NCBI GenBank assembly: GCA_905221605.1
Contig: CAJNDS010002497.1
Span: 20,001-84,000 of the forward strand
DNA length: 64,000 nt
Direction of reading: 5' to 3'
Source: Symbiodinium natans
Lineage: Eukaryota > Sar > Dinophyceae > Suessiales > Symbiodiniaceae
The stretch's first letter is position 1. Each line of letters opens with the position of its first letter. Positions 11,689 through 22,394 of this stretch are shown piece by piece. The translations under genes and the position numbers were made by a program. The notes below the pieces were generated by a model. It saw only the letters and a list, made by a program, of their open reading frames with translations, made no database searches and was not told where the DNA came from.

Positions 11689-11844
11689 CTCAGCTTAGGG
11701 TTTAGGGTTTAGGGTTTAGGGTTTAGGGTTTAGGGTTTAGGGTTTAGGGTTTAGGGTTTAGGGTTTAGGGTTTAGGGTTTAGGGTTTAGGGTTTAGGGTT
11801 TAGGGTTTAGGGTTTAGGGTTTAGGGTTTAGGGCTGTTGAAGAC

Positions 11845-11925
11845 CCTCAGGGCTTCAGCGTTTACTTCTGGAGTCTGGGTTGGGGCTTTGGCGCTCTTGT
11901 CCTGCACGGTCGGCGCCAGTTCCTC
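11845..11925 (-). CDS. Candidate exon
   Basis: Eighty-one nt, 27 codons, start EELAPTVQDKSAKAPTQTPE; acceptor CCCTGCAG, donor AGG|GTCTTC. The open frame runs 11 nt past that donor to the array. Confidence 0.5.
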
Positions 11926-12042
11926 CTGCAGGGTTAGGGTTCGAGTTTCACTTAGGGTTTAGGGTTTAGGGGGTTTGGGGTTTAGTGGGCGCAAGTGGCC
12001 GAGAACTACCCCTGCACCAAAGTTCGCCATGACAGGCTAGAC

Positions 12043-12149
12043 TTGATTAAAGGTTAGTTGGGCCCTCTTGGTAGTATCCCACAACTCAAGAACATGCACC
12101 ACATAGTCCTGCTTGGTCACGAACTCAGCGAGAGTTGCGAACCCCGAAA
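12043..12149 (-). CDS. Candidate exon
   Basis: One hundred seven nt contain ATLAEFVTKQDYVVHVLELW; acceptor TTTGGAG, donor CAA|GTCTAG. It could be a late part of the methyltransferase-like gene upstream, whose next exons are not resolved. Confidence 0.55.
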
Positions 12150-12383
12150 CTCCAAACCCGAAACCTTGGGCTGTAAACCCTCAACCCCAAACCCCAAATC
12201 CCAAACCCTAAACCCCGACCCTAAACCCCAAATCCTAAACCTCAGACCCTAAACCCCAAACCCCAACCCCTAAACCCCAAACCCCAAACCCAAACCCCAA
12301 ACCCCAGAACCCTAAACCCCAAACCCGAAACCCTAAACCCTAAACCCCAAACCCCAAACCCTGAACCCCTAAACCCCCCCCCG

Positions 12384-12473
12384 GTTCCGAGTCTCCTCTG
12401 GGATGGACCCGTGCTGCAGCTGACGGAATCGTGCGCCCGCCCAGGTGATGTCCTTTCTGGGCCGATGGGGCTG
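12384..12473 (-). CDS. Candidate exon, frame uncertain
   Basis: The acceptor lies in CCCCTTAG. Best frame by composition is QPHRPRKDITWAGARFRQLQ. The frame that phases with the exon at 12735-12803 is different (PSAQKGHHLGGRTIPSAAAR). Both stay open. Confidence 0.4.
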
Positions 12474-12734
12474 CTAAGGGGTTCGGGGTTTAGGGTTTAG
12501 GGTTTAGGTTTTGGGGTTCAGGGTTTGGGGTTTAGGGTTTAGGGTTTGGGGTTTAGGGTCTAGGGTTTAGGGTTTAGAGTCTGGGGTTTAGGACCAAAGT
12601 CTGAGACCAAGGGCTGTCCTGTAGACCTAAATTCTGCTCAGCCCTAAGTGCTTAGAGTCCCTCCGATGGACGTAGCTCCCTAAACCCTAAACCCTAAACC
12701 CTAAACCCTCAACCCCGAACCCTAAACCCTCTAC

Positions 12735-14221
12735 TCTTCGAAGTCCCAGCAGCCACCAAGCAAAGGTCGAACGCATAGCCCGCGGGAGCGTGGCGCTGGT
12801 CCCCTGGAGTTGGCAGTGTGGCCGGCAATCGAGGGGAGTTGTCAGAAATAATATCCCTAATTTGTAAATATGTATATGTATGTATGTGTATACATATATG
12901 GATATACGTGTATATATATATATATGTGTATATATATATATGTTCTATACATATATGAACACTTGTTTAAATTCAGGATTTCAGCCCCAAGGCACAAAAT
13001 CGAACAGGCATTACATATGATACCCAACAGTTTATATGGCAGCTGCTTGAAAGGTGCCGTCGGAGACGCACTCTATTCGGTTGGCAACCGAAGACAGGAA
13101 AATCCCAAAAGTCCCCCCCCCCCCCCGATCTCATCTAGGCACGTTTTCAACCCTAAACCCTAAACCCTCAACCCTGAACCCTAAAACCCCAGAAATGGCC
13201 GCTGGACTCCCCACCTAGGGTCGACGGCGTGGGCGCGTCACCCAGCAGCTCCCAGCGCAGCAAGCGGAGTTTGGCACTGTTCCGCTGCGCATTGCGTCCC
13301 GCAATTTGCCTGGGGTGGGGTTTAGGGTTTAGGGCTTACGATTTAGGGCTTAGGGTTTATGGGTTTAGGTCCAGTGTTTAGGAGTTTGTGTTTTAGGGTT
13401 TATAGAGCTTCAGGGGTTTAGGAGCTTGGGGTTTACGGGTTTAGGGTTTTAGCGGTTCGGGGGTTGAGGATTTAGGGGTAAGGAACGAGGTGTAGCAGGT
13501 GGTTATCGTTTCTGGTCGCTGTGACTGCCAGGCGGGGTGCTCTGCGCACCGCTGCAAAACCTGAACCCTTAAAGCACAGAGTATAGGTCTCCAGAAGCCA
13601 CAGCCGCAGCGCAGCGGAGTGCAAAACCTGCTGAAATGTCAAACCTTGCAAATCTTGGGGTTTGGGGTTTAGGGTTTAGGGTTTAGGGTGTAGGGTTCAG
13701 GGATCTTTGAGCCAAGTTGCAGCATATGCCGCGACATCTCAGTGGCAGTGACGTTGTGCCCGGCGCGGGCAGCGGCGATGGAACTCAACCCGAAGCCACA
13801 GCTGACGTCTAACACCCTGAGTTCTCCACGCAGCAGAGGCTGCAGCAGCTGCGCACCAGCTTCCCAGCCATACTCCTGAGAGGGAGCCGGTGGCGCCGGA
13901 GTGTGGATGATCTCAGGGTGTGGAGGTCTCAGGCTCACAAAGCTAACGCATGCTGTTCCTTCTTTTCATGTCCATGAGTCTATCGCTACACAGAGAATGG
14001 CCAACCCCTACTTCTGAGGGCAAGGAACACAAGGAGCCTATACTCCAAGCAAACTGCTTTCGAGCCTCTCATGAGTTCAGTCTCTTTCCCGAAAGCAGAG
14101 TGGAGAATGACATTCATAGTGAACAATTACAGATTCCCCGGAATAGCTACTTTAGGGTTTAGGGTTTAGGGTTTAGGGTTCTTACCAAGTCCAAAGCAGG
14201 CGCTTCGCTCATATCGCACAT
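12735..14221 (-). CDS. Class I SAM methyltransferase-like, 5' six exons
   Basis: Exons at 14186-14221, 13713-13875, 13578-13630, 13487-13551, 13215-13309 and 12735-12803 are phase-consistent. The gene opens with ATG (MCDMSEAPALDL) before a GTAAGA donor. Exon 2 (54 codons) contains RVLDVSCGFGLSSIAAARAG followed by HNVTATEMSRHMLQL, which fits the glycine-rich SAM-binding motif I and the acidic residue after strand 2 of Rossmann methyltransferases. Exon 5 (QIAGRNAQRNSAKLRLLRWE) and exon 6 (DQRHAPAGYAFDLCLVAAG) resemble the later NA..N..RL...W and FDL.L regions of METTL21-type enzymes. Exon 2 ends in a GC donor (CTTG|GC). Exons 3 and 4 are less certain although their phases fit. The substrate cannot be told, and the 3' end was not resolved. 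Confidence 0.65.
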
Positions 14222-14426
14222 CCCGCCACAAAACAAAACACACAAGAAGTTAACAATCAAGAGCTGCCAGCCTTGGACCCCAAGAGCATCCAAGAGCCTA
14301 GGCCCTAAATAAGCCTAAACCCGCAACCCCAAACCCCAAACCCTAAACCCCTAACCCTACACCCCAAACCCTAAAATCCTAAGCCCTAAACCCTAAAACC
14401 CTAAACCCTAGCCCTAAACCCTAAAC

Positions 14427-14533
14427 CCCCATCCTGGCCGTCTCGCACGGCAACCTGGAGATCCTCGGCCAGGCGCGCAAAGATCCAGCCGGCCGGCCAG
14501 AAGGAGCCGGAGGGTTCGGAGGCGTCGGCCTCG
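14427..14533 (-). CDS. Candidate exon
   Basis: It contains ASEPSGSFWPAGWIFARLAE followed by DLQVAVRDGQDG; acceptor CCCAG, donor G|GTTTAGGG type. Unknown family. Confidence 0.5.
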
Positions 14534-15286
14534 CTGGGGGGGTTTAGGGTTTAGGGTTTAGGGTTTAGGGTTTAGGGTTTAGGGTTAGGTTTTAGGGCTT
14601 AGGCACTTTAGGGCCCTTAAACCCTCTGAAAAGATTCTTGAATATGATCCTGTGAAACCCAATTGGAAATATGTACAATATCCCAAGGGCCACCCTAGAC
14701 TCGGAGGCGTCGGTCAATTGGGGATTTTGGGGTTTTTGGGGTTTAGGGGCTTTTGGGGTTTTTGGGGTTTAGGGGTTTAGTGGTTTAGGGGTTTAGGGGT
14801 TTTGGGGTTTAGGGTTTTTTCGGTTTAGGGGTTTAGGGGTTTAGGAGTTGATGGGTTTAGGGGTTTAGGGGTTTAGGCGGTTTAGGGGTTGGGGGGGGGT
14901 GGGGGGGGGGTGAGGGGTTTAGGGGTTCAGGGGTTGAGGGTTGAGGGGTGTAAGGTTTTTTGGGTTCTAGGCTTTGAGGGTTTCAGGGTTTAAGGTTTAC
15001 GGTTTAGCGTGTTTCACTCGCTTTCTAGGCTTCGCCAAGTCTCCACAAGGCCATGCCCCACAAAAAGCCCTTTCTTCCAACCCTAAAACCTATGATCAAA
15101 CCACAAAACCGCAAACTCGAAGCCCCCCCCCCCAACAACCCTGTAAACACTAAACCCTAAACCCAACCCTAAGCCCTGGCCCTACACCCTATATAAACCT
15201 TCCAACTCTAAAACAAAAGCAAAAACACAAAACAAAACAAAAAGCATATCCCTAAACCCCCCCCCCCCCCCCCCAAAAAAAAAAAA

Positions 15287-15403
15287 TCCTCCGGCCTCCG
15301 AGCTCGTTCGGAGGCTCAGCCGCCCAGCCACCGGGAGGTCGAACTCCACGGGCGCCGCCGGCGCCGAATCGCTGGCGAAGGGCAGGCCCCTGAGCCTGGG
15401 CTC
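15287..15403 (-). CDS. Candidate exon with telomeric acceptor
   Basis: GGGTTTAG is directly followed by GAGCCCAGG. The frame starts EPRLRGLPFASDSAPAAPVE and stays open for 39 codons to a poly-T/poly-G (sense) tract. Donor not settled; a GA donor (GGAG|GATTTT) is possible. Confidence 0.5.
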
Positions 15404-15699
15404 CTAAACCCTAAACCCTAAACCCCAAACCCTAAACCCTAAACCCTAAACCCTAAACTTAGTGAGGGGTCGCTTCCGTCGAGCGACAGACCCCGAACGG
15501 CTTGGCCGAGGGCTCACAGCCCGAGCGCCCATACGAAAAGAGCGGGCCGCGGAGAGGTGAGGGTAAAGCCTCACCGGCTTGTCCTGTACAGGCCAACGAC
15601 CCCTTGCTGGCCTAAGGGATGGCCGTATCCAGACCACCTTTCGTGTTAACTAAAGTAGAACCCCAAACCTGGGGCCATTGGGGTCGCTTAGGGTTTCGG

Positions 15700-15926
15700 A
15701 GGGCTTGCCGCGCCCCCCCCCCCCGGGGGCCCCCTGCCCCTGGTGGCTGGATTCCTGGACCAGGGGGCCGTCGAGGGGGTCCAGGCAGGCTGGTTGCTCA
15801 ATTTCGTGATTTTTGGGCATCTCGACTCGCCCCCCGGGGGGCCCCCTGTTCCTGGTGGCTGGATTCCTGGACCAGGGGGCCGTCGAGGGCGTCCAGGCAG
15901 GCTGGTTGCTCAATTTCGTGATTTTG
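15700..15926. repeat. Tandem duplication of about 110 bp
   Basis: Two copies of a unit containing CTGGTGGCTGGATTCCTGGA and ending CTCAATTTCGTGATTTT, at about 15718-15816 and 15831-15923, each opening with a C/G-rich palindrome-like CCCCGGGGG. Confidence 0.8.
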
Positions 15927-15987
15927 GGGGCGTTGTGAGGGCCCAATCACTCCCGTGCGCCTCGTCAGGGTTTGAGGTGCTTGCAGA

Positions 15988-16400
15988 CGTTCAGGATTTA
16001 ATGTTCAGGGCGGCCGAACAGGGCAAGAAGCCTCGGCCCGAACAGGGTCGAGACGCTTTCCGAACCTCAATAATGCTTTCGAGCCTCAAGAGGGCTGGGC
16101 GATGGCAGATTGAAACGCGTGGGCCTCTAAGGCAGAGGGGCCGAAGCGTTCAGGATTTAGTGTTCAGGGCGGTCCGAACAGGGCAAGAAGCCTCGGCCCG
16201 AGCAGGGTCGAGGTTACCACCAGGCGTTTTTCGAACCTCAATAGATGCTTTCGAGCCTCAAGAGGGCTGGACGATGATTTAGTGTTCAGGGCGGTCCGAA
16301 CAGGGCAAGAATCCTCGGCCCGAGCAGGGCCGAGGTTACCACCAAGCGTTTTTCGAACCTCAATACATGCTTTCGAGCCTCAAGTGGGCTGGGCGATGAC
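15988..16400. repeat. Three tandem degenerate copies of a 115-130 bp unit
   Basis: The unit has TTCAGGGCGGTCCGAACAGG, GCCTCGGCCCGAGCAGGG, CGAACCTCAATA and TTTCGAGCCTCAAG, at about 15990-16105, 16147-16277 and 16278-16400. Parts are open in a plus frame, but no protein family is evident. Confidence 0.8.
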
Positions 16401-16629
16401 GACTTGAAATGCGTCTTGGGTTGAGGTGAAAGCCCCCCTTGAGGGGGGTTGGGGGGGTGAACCCTAAACCCTAATTGAGAATAGTTTGGGTGGCCGGGGC
16501 GGGTGTGCGGGCAACGCGAGCGCGCGGCCCGGGGTGCTTCACACCCGAGCGCGCGACCTCGCATGCACACCCTAAACCCTAAACCCTAAACCCTAAACCC
16601 TAAACCCTAAACCCTAAACCCTAAGCCCT

Positions 16630-16860
16630 GGCTCATTTAGCATTACTATGACTATGATGACTTTCAAGTTCTACTGTGATTCTTATGATTAGTAGGAAAC
16701 TTTTGAATTTTAATTTTCCGGTTCTTTTGAATGTAAAAGACATATACATATCTATATAGTATATATATATAGTATGTGTATATGTATACATACATATATA
16801 TATATATACATATATATATATATTTATTTATCCATTTCTGTTTCATGTAGTTATTTGGGC
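16630..16860. other. AT-rich island with TA/TACA microsatellite
   Basis: Base composition drops sharply to AT-rich. 16738-16822 is a TATA/TACATA tract. No ORF or RNA gene recognised. Confidence 0.5.
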
Positions 16861-16915
16861 TTCCTTGCTGTTTCCCTAAGGGCGTTGGTTGGAGTGTAGG
16901 GTTCAAGGCTTGTTA

Positions 16916-17020
16916 GGGCCTAAAATTTTCTAGGTCCGCTGGATGGCGGGGTGCATTTCTGGTTGCGTTCAGGGCTTTGGTCGTTTGGGCTGTCGCAGCT
17001 TCCGCCTTATGTCCCGAAGA
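16916..17020 (-). CDS. Candidate exon beside the giant C tract
   Basis: Minus frame HKAEAATAQTTKALNATRNA followed by PRHPADLENF. Its upstream side in the sense strand is a poly-G run of about 210 nt, so no normal acceptor is visible. It may be only a chance frame. Confidence 0.35.
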
Positions 17021-17022
17021 TG

Positions 17023-17024
17023 CG

Positions 17025-17087
<63 letters not shown>

Positions 17088-17096
17088 ACACCCCCC

Positions 17097-17164
<68 letters not shown>

Positions 17165-17196
17165 CCCCCCCCCCCCCCCCCCCCCCCCCCCTCCCG

Positions 17197-17233
<37 letters not shown>
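17023..17233. repeat. Poly-C tract of about 210 bp
   Basis: Almost pure C with five brief interruptions (ACA, A, G, T, G). The proline and glycine frames over it are artefacts. Confidence 0.95.
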
Positions 17234-17236
<3 letters not shown>

Positions 17237-17472
17237 TGGGTTTAGGGTCAATCCTTGGGCCCGCCTTCAACCCTATGATGTCCTTAGTTCCTTAGTTGAA
17301 TCCCACAAGCCCTCATGCCCGAAAGGCCTGAACCCCAAATTCGGGGCCCTAAACCCCTAAACCCCCAGACCCCGTGAGAACCACAAAAAGGCCTTAAGCC
17401 CCCTAACCCCAAACCCTAACCCTAAACCTAAACCCCAAACCCTAAACCCAAAACCGCCACTTCAGCAAAAAC

Positions 17473-17565
17473 CGAGTGGCTCTGGTCCGAACTTGAAGAG
17501 GCAGCAGCTCTGAAAGTTGAACCCATTCGCCAGGTCCCAGCAAAGAACTTCCTTAGAGTCGGCAT
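17473..17565 (-). CDS. Candidate exon
   Basis: Minus frame DSKEVLCWDLANGFNFQSCC followed by LFKFGPEPL; donor G|GTTTTTGC. Unknown family. Confidence 0.45.
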
Positions 17566-17815
17566 TGTGGGTTTAGGGTTTAGGGTTTTTAGGGTTGCTT
17601 AGGGTTTAGGGTTTAGGGTTTGGGGTTTAGGGTTTAGGGTTTAGGGTTTAGCACTTCGCAAGGTGCTCTACTAAGCCTTGAATGGACCGCTGCGTTACTT
17701 TAAGGACCCTGAGCCCCAACTCCTAAGCCTTCACTTGCTTCGGCCTTAAGGCACTGTGAGGAATGGGGATTTCGAGGATTTAGGGTTTAGGGTTTAGGGT
17801 TTAGGGGATCTAGGC

Positions 17816-18066
17816 CTCTTAGTTTCAAAAGATTCTGAGCGTGGCCGAGCATCCATGTGGTCTTTGTACCACCGGCCACCCGGATCGCGGCAGCATTTGC
17901 CGTAGCCGAAGGGATAGGTCTCAGGGAAGCATCGCGCAAACAGCTGCAAGTGCTCCTGGAGATGAGGCTTGCTTTCTCTCGCAACATCGGCGAACAAGGA
18001 CGGAAAGGCATGGAAGTGGCTCAGCAGCAGAGCAGAGCGCAGGGGCAGAGTCATCTGCAAGCTTAA
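17816..18066 (-). CDS. Long candidate exon
   Basis: About 80 open codons starting MTLPLRSALLLSHFHAFPSL and including EHLQLFARCFPETYPFGYGK then CCRDPGGRWYKDHMDARP. Acceptor TCATCTTAAG; open through to the telomere array. The plus strand is also open, but its composition is less protein-like. Unknown family. Confidence 0.5.
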
Positions 18067-18321
18067 GATGACACATCGGCATAGGCTGCGCCAAGTAATA
18101 TAGGGGCCTGAATAGTCAGAATCAGGTTTTTGGGTTTCTTTTTCACATATTTTAAAAGGGACCCTAACGGAATACTATTCGTAACTATTCCAACCCCTAC
18201 AGATAGCCTGTGCTTATGTGCGCTGCAGGTCTGTCAAGCCAGGGAACTCAGGTTTAGGGTTTAGGGTTTAGGGTTTAGGGTTTAGGGTTTAGGGTTTAGG
18301 AGTTAGGGTTTAGGGTTCGGA

Positions 18322-18465
18322 GTTGAGGTCTTTGTTTGGCAACGGATTTGGAAAGCAGTGCTTCGAACTCATCGATTGTGCTACTGAAGTCTAAATCCTG
18401 ATCCTGTGGGCCGGCAAGAGGACGCCGAGCTAGCCAGGGCCAGTATGGGAGTTGGTCAACGTTAG
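18322..18465 (-). CDS. Candidate exon
   Basis: Open frame QLPYWPWLARRPLAGPQ continuing DQDLDFSSTIDEFEALLSKS, running into the array at 18300. Unknown family. Confidence 0.5.
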
Positions 18466-18747
18466 GGTTACCCAAGTCCTCAATCTTGAGTTAAACCCTA
18501 AAACCCAAAAACAACTTGAAACAATCACCCTGAACCCCATAAGCCCGACTAAACCCTAAGCCCTAAGCTCTGAAAAAACCTTAGAAACCCTAAACCCTAA
18601 GACCCAAAGGAAAACTTGAAAATTGAACCCTCACTCCCAAACCCCTAAACCCGAAACCCCTTTCCCAGCACCACCCAAGACTTGAAATACAACAAATAAT
18701 AATCATGGTAATGATCATAAGAAGAAAAAGAAAAACAATCTTCAATA

Positions 18748-18779
<32 letters not shown>

Positions 18780-18993
18780 CAGTAATAAAGCTTCAAAATC
18801 CCTGAACTCCTGACCGGATCCCAGGCCTTAAGCTCCCAGAGCTGCTCTACAAGCCCTACCGAAATACTCCAGAAGCTGCAGGGCTTGGGGCTAAGGGCTT
18901 AGGGTTTAGGTTTTAGGGTTTAGGCTTTAGGGTTTAGGGCTTAGGGCTTAGGGGTTAGGGAAACCCGAAACTCCAAACCTGAAGCCTACGCCA

Positions 18994-19078
18994 AAGGCCG
19001 GCCTTCGTCAGGGGCATCCTGCGAGTTTTTTGCAGCTTTGGGGACTTCGTTTTGCGGGGTGCCGGGTCGAGGGCTTAA
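18994..19078 (-). CDS. Candidate exon
   Basis: Frame RPGTPQNEVPKAAKNSQDAP, ending at a GC donor (GAAG|GCCGGCC). A second minus frame is also open. Confidence 0.35.
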
Positions 19079-19765
19079 GTTAAGGAGTTTCCGGAGCTTA
19101 GTGTTTGGAAGCCCTAAGCCCCAAACCCAAGACCCTAAACCCTAAACCCTACGCCCTAAACCCTAAAGGGGGGTTAGGGGGCTTGGGGAAGGCTTTACGC
19201 TGGGCAGGGAGGTGGGCTAGGGAGTTTTTTGTGCTTCGTCAGGGTTAGGAGTTCAGTGATTTTTGCCCTTTCCTCCCCCGCAAGAATTAAGAATTGCGAG
19301 TCACGCTTGAGAGAGCCTTGCGGTCTGCAGCCCATGGTTCGTGAGCTCTTGGGCCGCGGTTTTGGGGTTTGGGGTTTGGGGTTTGGGTCCTGACGACTTA
19401 AAGGTGGCTTAAGGTTTAGGGCTCAGGGTGGCATCTGGGATGTTGAAAGGAGCCGGGCAAGTAGAAAAAGTAGGGAAGATACTACAAAACCTTATGACAG
19501 GAGCCCCCCTCCCCCCCAGAACCTACAGTAAACCCTAAACCCTCAAAACCCTAAACCCCAAACCCCAAACCCTAAACCCTACCTTCTGATCCGGAAGCAG
19601 TCCAAGCCCAGCCACCAGTGAATGGACAAGACAGCAATTGGGTTCTTGAAAGGTTCAAGGTGTTGAGGATTTAGGGTGTAGGGTTTGCCTAAACCCTACA
19701 CCCTAAACCCTAAACCCTAAACCCTAAACCCCCCCCGCGCTGGAAGGGGAAGCCGAGGCCCCTGC

Positions 19766-19840
19766 CTGGAATCGCACGTGCCTGGCCGACCTACGACGCA
19801 CGTAGTAGACCAGAGCGAGCAGCAATAGCCCGGCTGCCGC
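19766..19840 (-). CDS. Candidate exon with a membrane segment
   Basis: Seventy-five nt, 25 codons: a hydrophobic stretch AAAGLLLLALVYY followed by basic VRRRSARHVR, the pattern of a stop-transfer helix with a cytosolic basic anchor. Acceptor CCCCAG, donor CAG|GCAGGGG (GC type). Confidence 0.55.
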
Positions 19841-20513
19841 CTGGGGTTTAGGGTTTAAGGTTTAGGGTTTAGGGTTTAGGGCTTAGGGCTTGGGGCCTGG
19901 GGTATAAGGGGAGGTGGGGGGTATATGGGGGGGGGGGGGTATAAGAGGGGTATAAGGGGGGGGGGGGGGGGGGGTTAAGGGCGAGGTGTAAGCGTGGAAT
20001 GGGCGGGGTATAGGTGTTTAGGGTTTAGGGTTGAGGGTTTTGGGTTTTGGGTTTGGCGCTTCGGGGAGCTTCGCACACGAGCTTATATAAGCCTCATATA
20101 CCCTGTAAAACCTCAAGGGCCACTACTTCAGAACCCTTTTCGAGGAGGTAGGGGACCGCACGAAGGGCCCAGATGGCTACCCTTAGACTGTTCGGGCGCC
20201 CTAAACCCTATAAATCCTCGTGCCCCTGAACCCAACAGTATAAAACACCTAAACCCTTGAAAGTGTGTTCTGAAGTGCTATCGGCGACGCGTTAAACCCG
20301 CGCTTGTTATCAAACATACGGTTTCGCTTGAACAGTTCTCTCAGAGTGTATATTATAACTCAGTGCATGTATTCATAAAGAGCAATGTCTGTGATATGAT
20401 TTCTAGCAAGAAGAGGAAGAGCGATGTACACATGCAGTTGCGGCTGCATCGCCTTGTTCTATGCAGGAATTGGTCGCCCTACATCCGCCCAGATAACCCT
20501 TTTGAAGTATACC

Positions 20514-20626
20514 TTAAGAACCCAAAGCCTGCTTTTTTGTAGGCTCTTACTATAGAACCCCTTTTCGGATTCTTATAGGTAACCTACAAAAAAGTAGGTT
20601 TTGGGTTCTTAAGGTAGGGTTCCTTC
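20514..20626. mobile_element. Family G fold-back element
   Basis: Long inverted arms CCTTAAGAACCCAAAGCCTG...TTTTTTGTAGG and CCTACAAAAAAGTAGG...GGGTTCTTAAGG. In the minus sense it ends TTCTTAAG|GTATACTTCAAAAGG, a plausible acceptor followed by the open frame VYFKRVIWAD. Confidence 0.7.
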
Positions 20627-20740
20627 TGCCAGGAATCGGCCAGGAGCCAGAGGCCCGTCTCCAGCTGTGGCAGGAGGCCACTGACGGGCTCGGAAGGAAC
20701 TTGAAAGGCCAGGCGAAGTAGCACGAGCTGCCTCGGCTCT
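20611..20740 (-). CDS. Candidate exon next to family G
   Basis: Frame PRQLVLLRLAFQVPSEPVSG then LLPQLETGLWLLADSWQK. A GA donor (AAG|GAACCC) at the element edge would join it in phase to VYFKRVIWAD beyond the element. Unknown family. Confidence 0.45.
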
Positions 20741-20899
20741 GTGCGGGAATCGGGAGGGGGGGGGGGGGGGGGGGGGGGGGAGGGAGGCAAACCTAGAGCT
20801 TGAGCCCTTTTGGGGTTTAGGGTTTAGGGTTTAGGGCAACCCATGCCGGTGTTCAAGTATTGGGAAGATTGCTGGAGACCAAAGCCTAAGTCAAGGGCC

Positions 20900-21106
20900 C
20901 TGAGGCAAAAAAACGCCAACTGCAGCTGAAAAAACCCCACCTTTGGAGTATACTTGTTAGGTATAAGTAGCCATAATAGGACCCCAGAACCAAACAAAGG
21001 ACTAAAGTATAGTACTCCAAAACCCAGAAGCGTGCCAATCTGGCGCGGGTTGTCGTTGTTGTCGTTCACAAGCAGCACAGCAACACCTCCTCGGCTGGGC
21101 CGTCTA
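20900..21106 (-). CDS. Two exons split exactly by an 83-nt fold-back
   Basis: The exon at 21024 to about 21103 ends ...NDNNDNPRQIGTLL plus G. The exon at 20900-20940 reads GVFSAAVGVFLPQ. The intron 20941-21023 starts GTTTTGGAGTAC and ends ACTCCAAAG, the two arms of the family H inverted repeat. Removing it restores a continuous frame NPRQIGTLLGGVFSAAVGVF whose C-terminal part looks membrane-embedded. Unknown family. Confidence 0.65.
20941..21023. mobile_element. Family H fold-back acting as an intron
   Basis: Inverted arms CTTTGGAGTATACTTG and AAGTATAGTACTCCAAAAC. The whole element, end to end, equals the intron of the flanking gene. Confidence 0.7.
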
Positions 21107-21387
21107 CGGCCTGGGACCCAAGGCTAAGGGCTCAGACGAACAACTTGACCCGGGAGTAACCTAGGAAAAAAAGGGTGCCCTTTTTGGTTCTAAGGGGACT
21201 TTAAGGGAACCCCCAGCCTTAAAAAAGGAAAAACGGGCCTACTCACGGTCCTAGACAACTGTGAGCGAGTAGGACGCTGGTGGCCACCTTACATCCCCTA
21301 ACTTCTCGCCCCAAAGATGCGCATAGGGACGGACCAGAAGACCAAAAGACCCAAAGCCCCAGGCCCTAAACCTTGAACCCTCCACAC

Positions 21388-21527
21388 AAAACCACAGCCA
21401 TAGCCCATGTGGGACTTCGGTTCCAGCCCCCTCACAGCGAGCTCCGAGGATGTACCCTCAGCCATCACCGTCGCCACCAAGTGACCGAGCTCCTCCTCTG
21501 AGCTGTACCTGAGCCACAAGTTGCCAC
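21388..21527 (-). CDS. Candidate exon
   Basis: Frame LWLRYSSEEELGHLVATVMA then EGTSSELAVRGLEPKSH; donor AGG|GTTCAAGG. It begins next to the family C element, whose edge (TTAAGCAAACAG) may supply the acceptor. Confidence 0.5.
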
Positions 21528-21530
21528 TGT

Positions 21531-21632
21531 TTGCTTAAGAACCCCAAAAGAACAAAGAATAAACATCCCTATATTACCCTGAGTAAGGAAGAACATTTTG
21601 TATTTTCGGGGTTCTTTAGCAATTAGTAGGTT
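21531..21632. mobile_element. Family C fold-back element
   Basis: Arms TTGCTTAAGAACCCC and GGGGTTCTTTAGCAATTAGTAGG. A second copy (TTGCTTGGGCTTAGGAACCCC to GGGGTTCTTAAGCAACTAGTAG) is at 62527-62638 inside a peroxidase intron. Confidence 0.75.
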
Positions 21633-21699
21633 GAGAGCTGAGGGCTTAGGAGGCCCAACACAAGAGAACCCGCATGCGCCTCACAAACACCCTAAACCC

Positions 21700-22095
21700 T
21701 AGGACCTTACACAAAGTTCCCATCACAGGGTTGTAGAGTACTGGATGAATTGCCTTTGCTATGGCAACTCGAACCTAAGTTCCACAAACACCCCTCCCCC
21801 CCCCCCTCCGGCCCGCCCCCCGGCGAGACCCCGGTTTCTCCAGGGTTCGGTCTTGGGTCCATCGGGCTCGCTTGCCCCGCACTTTTCGCCCAGGTCGACT
21901 TGATGCTGAGCTGTTCTGAAGTATGATTGACGCTTGAGAATCTCGCATCCGATTGGCCAGAGCAAAATGCCCAAACGATGATAGCCTCCCTGCTACCATG
22001 GCATCCATTGGCCAGACCAACTGGGTTTTTTGGAGCATCTTTGAAGAAAAATAGAACACTCCCAACAACGTGCTTAGCCAACTGCCATTTCGCAT
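21700..22095 (-). CDS. Possible coding block, frame unresolved
   Basis: All three minus frames stay open for 70-124 codons. The most protein-like pieces are KDAPKNPVGLANGCHGSREA and, in another frame, HQVDLGEKCGASEPDGPKTE ending with a stop after LRFELP. It may hold two exons with a small intron, or a frameshift. Confidence 0.3.
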
Positions 22096-22335
22096 CGTGA
22101 AGAGAGGTTTAAGGGGGAGGGGCGTAGGGCAGGGCTTAGGTGTGTATGGTTTAGGGGATGGATGGTTTCAGGTCCTTGGGATTTAGAGCCCATAGAAGGC
22201 TTGAACCCCAAAAACCCTCAAAACCCCTAAATCGCTGAACCCCTAAACCCCTAAACCCTCACACCCCAAACCCTAAGAGAGCAGACCCTAAACCCTAAAC
22301 CCTAAACCCAAAACCCAAAACCCTAAACCCTAAAC

Positions 22336-22394
22336 CCCTCTAAGGAATTCAGCGAGAGGTGCCCAAATGCTGCGGGCGGGATGACGGCCAGGGC
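22336..22394 (-). CDS. Candidate exon with telomeric donor
   Basis: Fifty-nine nt read ALAVIPPAAFGHLSLNSLE; acceptor CCGCAG, donor GG|GTTTAGGG. Confidence 0.5.

Noticed and set aside
16913-17360. Long Pro/Gly ORFs
   Set aside because: They translate the 210-bp C tract in every frame; no protein signal.
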